This document shows, piece by piece, positions 16,857 through 24,847 of a stretch of DNA of 64,000 nt. The notes below the pieces were generated by a model. The model saw only the letters and a list, made by a program, of their open reading frames with translations, had not been told where the DNA came from and searched no databases. The position numbers and the translations under genes were made by a program. Each line of letters starts with the position of its first letter. Positions within the stretch are counted from its first letter, which is position 1. This DNA comes from an uncultured Eubacterium sp. (lineage in GTDB: Bacteria > Bacillota > Clostridia > Lachnospirales > Lachnospiraceae). The DNA lies in assembly GCA_910580075.1 (NCBI GenBank), contig CAJTVR010000007.1, positions 21,189 through 85,188 on the forward strand, given 5' to 3'.

Positions 16857-18431
16857 ATGGGAATTTATCTGAATCCAGGTAACGACGGCTTTCAGGAAGC
16901 AGTTCGTTCCAGTATATATGTAGACAAAACAGAATTAATCGCATGTACGAATAAGCTTATCTGCACAAAACAAAAATACGTGTGTGTCAGCCGGCCGAGA
17001 CGTTTTGGAAAATCTATGACCCTTGAAATGCTGGCTGCTTATTACAGCTGCGGATGCGATTCCAGGGCACTGTTTGCAAAACGCAAAATTGAAACAGCAG
17101 ATTCATTTCTGGAACACCTGAATCAGTACGATACTATTTTTTTGAATATCCAGCAGTTTTTGCTGGAAACTAAAAACCAGCCGCTGACAGAATATCTGGA
17201 ACAGGAAGTGATGGAAGAACTGCTGGAAACATATGGAACATATTTAAAACGGCAGGATATCGGACTGGCGGCCGCACTGCGGAAAATATTTATAAAAACT
17301 AATAAAAAGTTTATTTTTCTGATAGATGAATGGGACTGTGTAATGCGGGAAAGGCCCGACTGTGAAAAACTGCAGAAAGAGTACCTTGATTTTCTAAGAA
17401 ATCTTTTAAAAGACCAGCCTTATGCCGCTCTTGTTTACATGACAGGGATTCTGCCTGTAAAGAAATATGGTGAACATTCCGCTTTAAATATGTTTTGGGA
17501 ATATTCCATGACAGACCAGTATATGTTTGAAGCATATACCGGTTTTACAGAAGAAGAGGTTCAGGAACTGTGTGCCCGGTCTGGCATGGACTTTGATGAA
17601 ACCGGCAGCTGGTATGATGGATATATGTTCAGGAACTGGAAACATATTTACAATCCAAAATCTGTAGCTGCAGCAATGGTCTGCCATAATTTTTCCAATT
17701 ACTGGACTTCTACTGAAGTATATGATGCGCTGAAAATTTATATCGATATGGATTTTGACGGGCTTCGTACAGATATTGTGCAGATGCTTGGAGGAGGACG
17801 GACCAAAATTAATACACGCAGTTTCCGCAATGATCTGTGTAACCTTTGTACAAAAGACGATGTGCTGACGCTGCTGGTTCATTTGGGATATCTTGGATAT
17901 GACCCTGAAACAGAACAGGCCTTTATTCCAAACAAAGAAATTATGATGGAATTTGAAAATGCCATGAGCACAGGCGGCTGGGCAGAGATTATGCGTATCT
18001 TAAAAGCATCTGATCAGCTGCTCGAATATACCCTGCTGTGCAGTGAGGAAAATGTAGCCAGAGGGCTTGATGAAGCACATATGGAAGTTTCCTCTATACT
18101 GGCTTACAATGATGAAAATTCACTTGGATGCGCAATCGGTCTGGCTTATTACAGTGCCAGAAAAGACTACCGGCTTATCCGGGAGTTTCCTGCCGGACAC
18201 GGATTTGCTGACATTGTATTTCTTCCACTGCCGCATACAGATAAACCAGCCCTTATTGTGGAACTCAAATATAATAAAACGGCTCAGGCAGCTATAGATC
18301 AGATAAAAAACAGACATTACACACAGGCGCTCAAAGGCTATACCGGCGATATACTGCTTGTCGGTATAAATTATGATAAAAGCCTTCCAGATAAGCCGCA
18401 CAGCTGTATGATTGAAAAAATTTCTTTATAA
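16857..18431 (+). CDS. AAA-ATPase-like protein with C-terminal PD-(D/E)XK nuclease domain
   Basis: A 524-aa protein of the widespread AAA-ATPase_like / PDDEXK_9 type. The N-terminal GIYLNPGNDGFQEAVRSSIY and YVDKTELI precede Walker A SRPRRFGKSMTLEMLAAYY; Walker B is FIFLIDEWDCVMRE. After helical middle domains, the C-terminus carries the nuclease-like strand FADIVFLPL...ALIVELKYNKTAQAAIDQI (D, then ExK). These proteins are multi-copy in gut Clostridia and Bacteroides; their role is unknown, with recombination or host-element conflict proposed. ATG 16857 lacks a clear ribosome site. The next gene lies only 37 bp downstream and may be co-transcribed. Confidence 0.85.
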   Translation: MGIYLNPGNDGFQEAVRSSIYVDKTELIACTNKLICTKQKYVCVSRPRRFGKSMTLEMLAAYYSCGCDSRALFAKRKIETADSFLEHLNQYDTIFLNIQQFLLETKNQPLTEYLEQEVMEELLETYGTYLKRQDIGLAAALRKIFIKTNKKFIFLIDEWDCVMRERPDCEKLQKEYLDFLRNLLKDQPYAALVYMTGILPVKKYGEHSALNMFWEYSMTDQYMFEAYTGFTEEEVQELCARSGMDFDETGSWYDGYMFRNWKHIYNPKSVAAAMVCHNFSNYWTSTEVYDALKIYIDMDFDGLRTDIVQMLGGGRTKINTRSFRNDLCNLCTKDDVLTLLVHLGYLGYDPETEQAFIPNKEIMMEFENAMSTGGWAEIMRILKASDQLLEYTLLCSEENVARGLDEAHMEVSSILAYNDENSLGCAIGLAYYSARKDYRLIREFPAGHGFADIVFLPLPHTDKPALIVELKYNKTAQAAIDQIKNRHYTQALKGYTGDILLVGINYDKSLPDKPHSCMIEKISL

Positions 18432-18468
18432 AACCGTTTAGATAATGGAATCCAGGAGTGATATTAAA

Positions 18469-19017
18469 ATGTGTAAAAAAGACATCGTTCCTTTCCTGGT
18501 AAAGGCACGGAGTTTTGAATGGATCAGCGGACAGAAAGACGATCCAAAAGATTTGTGTTCTCATGGGGAAGTGACTCTGCAAGCCGGCTCAGAGAGGATA
18601 ACCTGTTACTGCTGCACCAGTGCGGCAGCCCTTCGTATGCTGCGGACTTTAACGGAAGACCGCAGCGTTGAAGATGGAATGTTTGGCGAACAGATGCTTC
18701 CCTGCTGTGGTTTTAATATGTATGCTGATGAAACATTAGAAAATGTAACCATCAGCGGCTGTGACACCGGCATCGATTATTCTGTCCGCCATCAGGGAAA
18801 TACGGTCATTCTGACATTTGAAAACGGACATGAATTTCCTGTCAGCATAGAACACTATTCACGTGAGGTGCTTCATTTTGCCCGTCAGATTGAAGATTTT
18901 TACAGAAGCTGTTCTGCCAAAGAACTGCCGGAAGATGAATGCGGACGCAATGGATATACTGCGTTTTGGAATGAGTGGCATAGACGTATGCGGTTATGCT
19001 GTGAGATCTTTGAATAA
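18469..19017 (+). CDS. Conserved hypothetical protein, 182 aa
   Basis: A soluble, cysteine-rich protein (CYCCTSAAALRML, LPCCGFNMY) with alternating beta-strand and helical stretches; the segment NGHEFPVSIEHYSREVLHFA is amphipathic. I do not recognise a family. ATG 18469 is preceded by AGGAG at 9 bp and is preferred over ATG 18445. It follows the AAA/PD-(D/E)XK gene by 37 bp, suggesting co-transcription. An acidic C-terminal helix (WNEWHRRMRLCCEIFE) could be an interaction surface. Confidence 0.65.
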   Translation: MCKKDIVPFLVKARSFEWISGQKDDPKDLCSHGEVTLQAGSERITCYCCTSAAALRMLRTLTEDRSVEDGMFGEQMLPCCGFNMYADETLENVTISGCDTGIDYSVRHQGNTVILTFENGHEFPVSIEHYSREVLHFARQIEDFYRSCSAKELPEDECGRNGYTAFWNEWHRRMRLCCEIFE

Positions 19018-19165
19018 CCGGACGCCGGAAGCTGGAAGGAGCCGGAATTTAGTTAGAAGGACGTAAATATACCGTCTGCCAGCCTTGTCTGGAAGCAGAA
19101 TACTTAGGATTTCCAGCTGTTCTCAGAGTCACATCATAAGAAGCAGCTTCATCATCCGGCGTTCA
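19018..19165. repeat. Decayed copy of the fold-back dispersed repeat (R2)
   Basis: Begins ccggacgccgg just after the stop codon and ends with atccggcgttcaga. Inside, gcagaatacttaggatttcc and tgttctcagagtcac match, with substitutions, the right arm of full copies (gcagaaaattaagaatttct, tgttcttcggagtcac). Confidence 0.65.
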
Positions 19166-19313
19166 GACAGCCTATAGTTATGATGAAGGCTGGACTGCAT
19201 AAAATGTATTGATTTCATTTCCCTTTGAATTGACATTATGGATGTAATTCATATATAATAAGGACAGTCTGCCATGTATGGCAGAAATGATAGGAAAGAG
19301 GGAGAAAGAAGCA

Positions 19314-20351
19314 ATGATAAGAGTAAAAAATGCAGTCTTATGTATCCTGCTGTCCTGGTCTTTTATGTTTGGAAATGTTATGGATGGGACAGTAAGCCTG
19401 CAGGCGGAAACGACCGTATTAGTGACGCGTACAGGAAGCAGGTATCATGCAGCAAAGTGTGGAAATGGGACATATTATAAGGATACGGAATCAGCGGCAA
19501 GGGCAAGGGGACTGACGCCGTGTCAGAAATGTTTTGGAAGCGGTTACAGAAGTACCGGCACATCAGGCAGCACGTCCGCAGGGAGTGCGGCAGCTTCGTC
19601 AGGAACGCAGAATAAAAAACCGATTGCTATCAGTGAAGATTCCATGCTGATGCTCAAAGGGGATCACAGGAAGTTATCGGTGAAAAATACTTCCGGTACA
19701 GTTACCTGGTCAAGCAGCAATAAATCCACAGTATCCGTATCGAATGGAACGGTTACAGCGAAGAAGAAAGGCAGGGCAGTGATTACGGTTTCGGCAGACG
19801 GTCAGAAAAAATCCTGTAAAGTGACAGTGGAAGACCCGCAGATTTCGAAGACCCGTCTGAATATGAAAATCGAAGAACAAATGCAGCTGAAAATCAAAGG
19901 CTGTAATCATGAGGCTGTATGGAAAAGCAGCAGTGAGGATACAGTATATGCCGGTGAACGCGGGATTGTCACTGCAGTGGCGCCTGGGACAGCTGTTATT
20001 ACAGCAAGCGTGCATGGCAGAAAATATACATGTAAAGTAACATCTGAGCTGCCCGAAATCCATAAGCTGCAGGTACTAAATCCGTCAGATTCCATAAACA
20101 GAAATTCGGTTCTGGAATTGGAATTCATTACCGATAACGATAGTGTTTTTGACTATGAAGATATAGCCGCAGTCTCATCGGATGATACCACTGTATCGGT
20201 ATCTTCAGCTGCAGGTAACCGGATACTGCTGCAGGCGCATGATAGAGCGGGTACAGCTGAGATTACAGCATCGATTGGAGGAGCTGAGATATCTTTTACA
20301 GTAACGGTATCTGATGAGCCGCTGGAAGATGATGAGAGCAGTATGGGTTAA
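19314..20351 (+). CDS. Secreted protein with Ig-like (Big_2) domains and a Cys-rich motif
   Basis: A 345-aa exported protein. The signal peptide is NAVLCILLSWSFMFGNVMDG with cleavage near LQAE. Residues about 30-75 carry the short module TRTGSRYHAAKCGNGTYY...LTPCQKC (His plus three Cys), like the small metal-binding-type motif found next to nucleases and Ig-like domains in Clostridia. Three beta-sandwich repeats follow (about 105-185, 186-260, 260-335) with Big_2 hallmarks such as VTWSSSNKSTVSVSNGTVTA and KKGRAVITVSADG. I prefer ATG 19314 (gggag upstream) over 19278. It is probably cell-surface or secreted; no sortase motif is seen at the C-terminus (SDEPLEDDESSMG). Confidence 0.8.
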   Translation: MIRVKNAVLCILLSWSFMFGNVMDGTVSLQAETTVLVTRTGSRYHAAKCGNGTYYKDTESAARARGLTPCQKCFGSGYRSTGTSGSTSAGSAAASSGTQNKKPIAISEDSMLMLKGDHRKLSVKNTSGTVTWSSSNKSTVSVSNGTVTAKKKGRAVITVSADGQKKSCKVTVEDPQISKTRLNMKIEEQMQLKIKGCNHEAVWKSSSEDTVYAGERGIVTAVAPGTAVITASVHGRKYTCKVTSELPEIHKLQVLNPSDSINRNSVLELEFITDNDSVFDYEDIAAVSSDDTTVSVSSAAGNRILLQAHDRAGTAEITASIGGAEISFTVTVSDEPLEDDESSMG

Positions 20352-20379
20352 ATATTCTTTCTGCCTTTTGCATAACATA

Positions 20380-20428
20380 GGATGCCGGAATGTGCATCTG
20401 TCATGCAGCGGCATCCCTGCTGTTTTTG
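20380..20428 (+). terminator. Terminator of the Ig-like gene
   Basis: Perfect stem ggatgccg (20380-20387) and cggcatcc (20409-20416), followed by ctgctgtttttg. Confidence 0.7.
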
Positions 20429-20640
20429 TGGCTGGAAATTTTACGCAAGGCAGGACCGGCGTTAAAATGAGCCTGGATAGAAAAGATAACGGCCAGCTTT
20501 ACTGCGGGAAAAAGGCAGATATGGATCTGAATTCCCGCAGTTTTGCGATAACCAGAATGTTTCAGGGGCAGCTGGGACAAGACAGGAAAGACAGTTCTGT
20601 AGTATCAGCTTTTGCTCTGATGCAGGGGAGCTGACGGTTT

Positions 20641-21522
20641 TTATTCACGGCGGTCTGATCTGATAAATGGCTTCTCAATGCTGGTTTCCGTTAAAAGTCC
20701 GTATTTTTTCGGATGCCGGTACGCATTACCGTGTACTTCTGTTTTACGGTAACGGCGAAGCTGGTCTAAATCGAGTTCCGCAGCAAATATCCCTTCACTG
20801 CTGTCTGCCTGTAAAATGCAGGTGTCCCGCGAGTGTTCCAGTCCGGGAAGGTAAGCGGCTCCGTCAAAAACACTGGAATTTCCATTGCAGTCCGGCACAG
20901 TATCGGGATAATTACAGGTTGCAATTGCAGTCATATTTTCATAAGCCCTGGCACGCAGCTGCGAAAGCCGGTTGATTTCCATCGGGCATGCATTCGGAAC
21001 AAGGATCAGTTCAGCGCCTTTGAGCATTAAGATTCTTGCACTTTCAGGGAATTCTCTGTCGTAACAGATCATAGCTCCGGTCTTGACATTTCCGCATGCT
21101 GTATTGAGATCTGTAACATAAAAATCTTCACCAGGTGTCAGATTTTGCTCTACATCAAAATCACATGTATGTACCTTAGCATAAACAAATTTCCGTTCTC
21201 CAAAACGGTCAAAAAGAGCAAAAGAATTGCGGGGAGCGTTTTTGTATTTTTCAAGAAACGTGATGCCGACTGCCATTTGAAGTTCTTTTGCAGCTCTGGC
21301 GAAAGCATTGATAAAATCGCCGTCAGCAGGAACCGCTTCTAATTTCCATTCATCAAAGGGACGGTTATAGATACGGTATCCATTGTTCCACATCTCAGGA
21401 AACAGTGCGATATCAGCGCCCATTTCTCTGGCTTTTTTACAAGCCTGGATACCTTTTTCAAGATTTTCTTCCTGTGTCTGACAGGGGGCAGTTTGTAATA
21501 AAGCTATTTTTAAAAGATTCAT
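20641..21522 (-). CDS. Carbon-nitrogen hydrolase (nitrilase superfamily)
   Basis: A 293-aa amidase-type enzyme with the Glu-Lys-Cys triad of the superfamily: Glu in IALFPEMWNNGY (about residue 43), Lys in FVYAKVHTCDFD (about 115), Cys in GAMICYDREFPESARIL (about 150). It hydrolyses non-peptide C-N bonds in small amides, carbamoyl compounds or nitriles; the closest type may be N-carbamoyl or omega-amidase-like. I chose ATG 21522 because GGAGG lies 9 bp upstream, over ATG 21537. It stands alone between repeat-rich regions, so the substrate is open. Confidence 0.88.
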   Translation of the reverse strand: MNLLKIALLQTAPCQTQEENLEKGIQACKKAREMGADIALFPEMWNNGYRIYNRPFDEWKLEAVPADGDFINAFARAAKELQMAVGITFLEKYKNAPRNSFALFDRFGERKFVYAKVHTCDFDVEQNLTPGEDFYVTDLNTACGNVKTGAMICYDREFPESARILMLKGAELILVPNACPMEINRLSQLRARAYENMTAIATCNYPDTVPDCNGNSSVFDGAAYLPGLEHSRDTCILQADSSEGIFAAELDLDQLRRYRKTEVHGNAYRHPKKYGLLTETSIEKPFIRSDRRE

Positions 21523-21859
21523 TTCAGAGTCCTCCATTTCCAGTATCGTGATGAGTTTTCAAATGCTAATATAGGCAGATACATTAAATAAAAGGATACC
21601 ATTTGTGTATACGATATGCAATAGTGCGTTATATTCTGTATACAGCGGCTTTTCGAGTCGATGTATCGTAGAAGTCAAACGAGGAGGAGCGTGCTGGGCG
21701 GTACATTCAAATAATGAAATCAGGGCATAGTAATATTAGTAAAGGAAAATAACAATCGAAGTATGCTTTCTGGGTTTATTTTTATCTGCAATATGGATAT
21801 AATAAATTTAGGGTGGCAGTTGTATTTGACTGCAGTTGGAAGGAATAAGGAGAATATAT
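21523..21859. other. Intergenic region
   Basis: No gene recognised. A possible promoter (gatataata at about 21794-21802) and an aaggagaatatat ribosome site (21847-21859) precede the broken small gene at 21860. Confidence 0.4.
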
Positions 21860-22088
21860 ATGAGGTTAACGAGAAAACAAATGGAAAAAAAATCCGAATC
21901 AGTGGTTAGGACTGAAAAATGTAATATATAAGGATGATGATGGTGTTACAATGGAATCAGCAGAAATTGTATATACAGATAAATCAAAGGAAGAACTGCT
22001 GAAAATGCAGATTTCAGGTGTTGATGGAATTATAGGGTGGTATACAACAGAAGAAGGAATGATGCTTGGAATGGCAGGTGTGATATAA
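21860..22088 (+). pseudogene. Small conserved-type protein gene, frameshifted in an A8 run
   Basis: ATG 21860 has a good aaggaga site but stops after 23 codons. After the A run at 21885-21892, the next frame continues convincingly (NPNQWLGLKNVIYKDDDGVT to GMMLGMAGVI) and ends at TAA 22086-22088. With seven A instead of eight a 76-residue protein is restored. It overlaps the ATG of the next gene (TAATG), showing an original two-gene operon. The family is not recognised. Confidence 0.6.
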
Positions 22089-22370
22089 TGCAGATTATGT
22101 TAAATCTGGACAGTGAAGCAGGAAGGCCGGTTGTGCAGATCAGCTGGTTTCAAGGATGCCGCGCAATGTTAGACACAGGAGCACTGTTTCCTATATGGGC
22201 TGCCAGTGATGAACTGCTGATAGAACTGGGAGCAAAGTTAATAAAAAAGAGCCAGACGAGGAAGAACGTGCTGAGCGAAACATTGAAAACTCAGGAAAAT
22301 AGGGCATTCCGCTGTTTGGTAAAACAATGTATAATTACAATTTAAAGAAGGATGTGTTAAAAAAGGAAAA
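22088..22370 (+). pseudogene. Retropepsin-like aspartyl protease gene, degraded
   Basis: From ATG 22088 the protein reads RPVVQISWFQGCRAMLDTGA then LFPIWAASDELLIELGAKLI. The DTGA motif is the active-site signature of retropepsin-like aspartic proteases, followed as usual by hydrophobic residues. After residue about 54 the reading frame decays: plausible protein (EPDEEERAERNIENSGK, then GIPLFGKTMYNYNLKKDVLK) continues in other frames. The conserved second half of the protease domain is missing. Translationally coupled to the upstream broken gene. Confidence 0.6.
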
Positions 22371-22463
22371 ATGAGCAATACAGATAGAAAAAAGATAATG
22401 GCGGGTTACCTGGACTTAGAGCGTAGGGCATTTATCTTGTAAAAACAAGGGGTTTATGGTAGT

Positions 22464-22966
22464 ATGAAAGCACATAAGCGAAAGAAAAGGCAGGTGGGGA
22501 TATTGACAGCATCAGAACAGCAGCATCAGGAAGATTTGCAGCGTCTGCGGGATTTACGCCCTATTGACGATGATTTTATGCGTTGTCTTTTCAAAGATAA
22601 CATTCCGCTGGCAGAACTGGTGTTACGCGTAAAAAGCATTTTGAAGACGGGGAACATATTCTTTATGTAAATGGGGAATACCGGGGAGAATCCAGAATCG
22701 GAAAACTGATGCATGATTTTAACTGTACCGGGGCAGACGATATGCATTTTGAATTAATGGCAGACCGCACACGGTATCTGAAAGAAAATCCGAAGGGAGT
22801 GAGTGAAATGTGCCGCATCATGGAGGATATGAGAAATGAATCTATACAGGAGGAAAAAAGGATGACAGTCAAGCGGATGCTGTCAGACGGAATATTGACG
22901 CTTGAAAAGATTGCAGAGTATTCGGGACTTTCTATTGATGAAGTGAAAAAATTGAAAACGGAATAA
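22464..22966 (+). pseudogene. Rpn-family nuclease/transposase gene with internal deletion
   Basis: The 5-prime part encodes LRPIDDDFMRCLFKDNIPLA and LVLRV, the usual N-terminus of Rpn-family PD-(D/E)XK proteins of Lachnospiraceae. The 3-prime part, in another frame, encodes GEHILYVNGEYRGESRIGKL then MHDFNCTGADDMHFELMADR and the typical C-terminus EKGVS-like YLKENPKGVSEMCRIMEDMR to LSIDEVKKLKTE. The roughly 100 catalytic residues in between are missing, with the junction near 22630. ATG 22464 overlaps a -10-like TAGTAT, so original initiation may have been at TTG 22503 behind aggtgggg. Confidence 0.75.
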
Positions 22967-22985
22967 ACTGTATAAGCAAAAACGA

Positions 22986-23025
22986 AGGTCAGAAATCTTT
23001 AAACAGGTTTCTGGCCTATTTTATT
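22986..23025 (+). terminator. Terminator of the Rpn remnant
   Basis: Stem aggtcagaaatc (22986-22997) with ggtttctggcct (23006-23017), then attttatt. Confidence 0.75.
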
Positions 23026-23081
23026 ATAATTGCCTTTTTGCCAAACGGTATGAAGTGTATTTTCTTTATGTATCGGTCAAA

Positions 23082-23510
23082 ATGATGCATTGCCAGCCGG
23101 GCAGTGGCTAGAGACTGGAAATCTGCAGCCGGAGGAGAAATCAAATGATGCACTGCCAGCCGGAGAGTGGCCACGTCAGGGAAGCAACCGCTGGACAAAA
23201 AACAAATAAATTCTTGACAGCCAGGGAGTGGCCAGAGACTGGAAACTTTCAGCCGGAGAAGAAATCAAATGATGCATTGCCAGTCGGGCAGTGGCCAGAG
23301 ACTGGAAACCGGAGGAGAAATCAAATGATGCACTGCCAGCCAGAGAGTGGCCACGTCAGGGAAACAATCACTAACAGACAAAACAAATGAGCCCTTGTCA
23401 CAGAGATTGGCCAGAGATTGGAAACTTTCAGCTAGACAAGAAATCAAACGAGGCCTGTCCGGGCAGCGGTCACGTCTGGCAGGCATCAGCCGGAATGACA
23501 CATGAATTCA
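23082..23510 (+). repeat. Tandem repeat array with higher-order A-B-C organisation
   Basis: Units of about 57-63 bp, each with a form of gccagccgggcagtggccag and ggaggagaaatcaa. Type A (starts 23082, 23268), type B with gagtggccacgtcaggga (starts 23145, 23325) and type C with ttggccagagattggaaact-like sequence (starts about 23209, 23387) alternate A-B-C twice, with a diverged unit after. The super-period is about 180-186 bp. Open frames across it are by-products. Confidence 0.85.
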
Positions 23511-23525
23511 GCCATTGCCAGCCGT

Positions 23526-23803
23526 GCGGAGACACTTGTTCCTTTTTCTGTGACTCCGGAGAACAGTTAGAAATTCTTAATTTTCTGCCTCACAACCAGG
23601 ATTTGGGGCTCACAGAGTGCCTCAGCAGAAACGCGGAAGCCCCAAAAGGTGCCTGCCAGTGCCACTGCATAGAGCCTGCCAGAAACGCCAGGGCATCAGG
23701 CACCGGTCCGTCCGCTGCCACAGCCTTAAGCAGAAAATTTAGAATTTCTTACTGTTCGCAGGCGGAACAAAAAAAGGAACAAGTGTCTCCGCCCGGCGTC
23801 CGG
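23526..23803 (-). repeat. Fold-back dispersed repeat, full-length copy (R3)
   Basis: Full copy, inverted relative to R5 and R7. Outer arms: gcggagacacttgttccttt at the left and aaggaacaagtgtctccgcc with cggcgtccgg at the right. Inner arms: gaacagttagaaattcttaa with tttagaatttcttactgttc. Core contains tttggggct/agccccaaa and ggtgcctgccagtgcc with ggcatcaggcacc. It lies between the tandem array and the pur promoter. Confidence 0.9.
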
Positions 23804-23876
23804 GTAACCAATCCATCCCTGGAAGCCAGTCCGCAACCCGCCCCGCAGCCAGAATCGCCAGCAATATATATTTTCG

Positions 23877-23905
23877 TTGCTTTTGCCCTCTGATTGTATT
23901 ATAAT
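23877..23905 (+). promoter_or_regulatory. Promoter of purC-purF-purB
   Basis: TTGCTT (23877-23882), 17-bp spacer, TATAAT (23900-23905). The leader before purC is only about 35 nt, so no room for a purine riboswitch; none was seen. Confidence 0.8.
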
Positions 23906-23946
23906 GCACCTGTATCGATTACATGCAAATACATGGAGGATGAATC

Positions 23947-24825
23947 ATGAGTACAGAGTTTAAACCAATCAAGGAAGGCAAAGTACGTCAGGTATATGAC
24001 ATCGGTGACAGCCTGATTATTTCTGTTACAGACCGGATTTCTGCATTTGACAATATTTTACAAAACACCATTCCGTTCAAAGGAGCTGTGCTGACAAAGA
24101 TGTCCCGTTTCTGGTTTAATTTTACAAGCGGTATTGTTGCCAGCCATATGCTTTCCACAGATGTGGCAGACATGCCGGAATTTTTCCAGACAGAAGAATT
24201 CCGGGGCAGGAGCATGAAATGCAAAAAGCTCAAAATGCTTCCGATTGAATGTATCGTGCGTGGCTATATTACAGGAAGCGGATGGGAAAGCTATCAGAAG
24301 GACGGGACAGTCTGCGGGATCCGGCTTCCAGAAGGGCTGAAAGAATCGGACAAGCTGCCGGAACCGGTTTATACACCGACAACAAAGGCAGATTTAGGAG
24401 ATCATGACGAGCATATTACCTTTGAGGACAGTGTGGAAATCCTGGAAAAATTACATCCTGGAAAGGGAGAGGATTATGCAGCAGCAATCCGCGATTATAC
24501 GGTTTTGCTGTACAAAAAATGTGCAGAGTATGCTTTGAGCAAAAAGATTATTATTGCAGATACAAAATTTGAATTTGGCTTAGATGAAAACGGCCAGGTA
24601 GTATTAGGGGATGAAATGCTTACACCGGACAGTTCCAGGTTCTGGCCTCTGGAAGGCTATCAGCCGGGACAGGGACAGCCTTCTTTTGACAAGCAGTTTG
24701 TAAGGGACTGGCTGAAACAGAATCCGGAAAACGGCGGTATTCTGCCGGATGAGGTTGTGCAAAAGACAGCTGCAAAATACCGTGAAGCATATGAATTGTT
24801 AACAGGAGAAGTATTTACCTCCTGA
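23947..24825 (+). CDS. purC: Phosphoribosylaminoimidazole-succinocarboxamide synthase
   Basis: A 292-aa SAICAR synthetase, ATP-dependent ligase joining aspartate to CAIR in purine synthesis. Typical segments: IKEGKVRQVYDIGDSLIISV at the start, TDRISAFDNIL, LPIECIVRGYITGSGWESY, and the ATP/Mg region KIIIADTKFEFGLDENGQVV followed by LGDEMLTPDSSRFWPL. The protein is of the longer type (about 290 residues) rather than the 235-residue Bacillus type. GGAGG precedes the ATG. First gene of an apparent purC-purF-purB operon, with purF starting 22 bp later. Confidence 0.97.
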   Translation: MSTEFKPIKEGKVRQVYDIGDSLIISVTDRISAFDNILQNTIPFKGAVLTKMSRFWFNFTSGIVASHMLSTDVADMPEFFQTEEFRGRSMKCKKLKMLPIECIVRGYITGSGWESYQKDGTVCGIRLPEGLKESDKLPEPVYTPTTKADLGDHDEHITFEDSVEILEKLHPGKGEDYAAAIRDYTVLLYKKCAEYALSKKIIIADTKFEFGLDENGQVVLGDEMLTPDSSRFWPLEGYQPGQGQPSFDKQFVRDWLKQNPENGGILPDEVVQKTAAKYREAYELLTGEVFTS

Positions 24826-24847
24826 AAGAATCGAGAGGGATTATGGA

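Noticed and set aside
14513..19017. RecQ, AAA/PD-(D/E)XK protein and hypothetical gene as a defence island
   Set aside because: RecQ has a normal housekeeping domain order, and the AAA-ATPase_like proteins occur in many copies in gut bacteria without defence context; no further defence genes flank them.
20467..20634. Small 55-aa plus-strand open frame
   Set aside because: No convincing ribosome site and no recognisable family; lies after a terminator and ends just before a convergent gene. Possibly a relic, not supported as a gene.
23082..23510. Possible CRISPR array
   Set aside because: Units are degenerate and contiguous, without constant repeats separated by unique spacers, and no cas genes are nearby.
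23145..23893. Open frames across the tandem array and fold-back element
   Set aside because: Composition follows the repeats, frames end at unit boundaries, and no ribosome sites are present.
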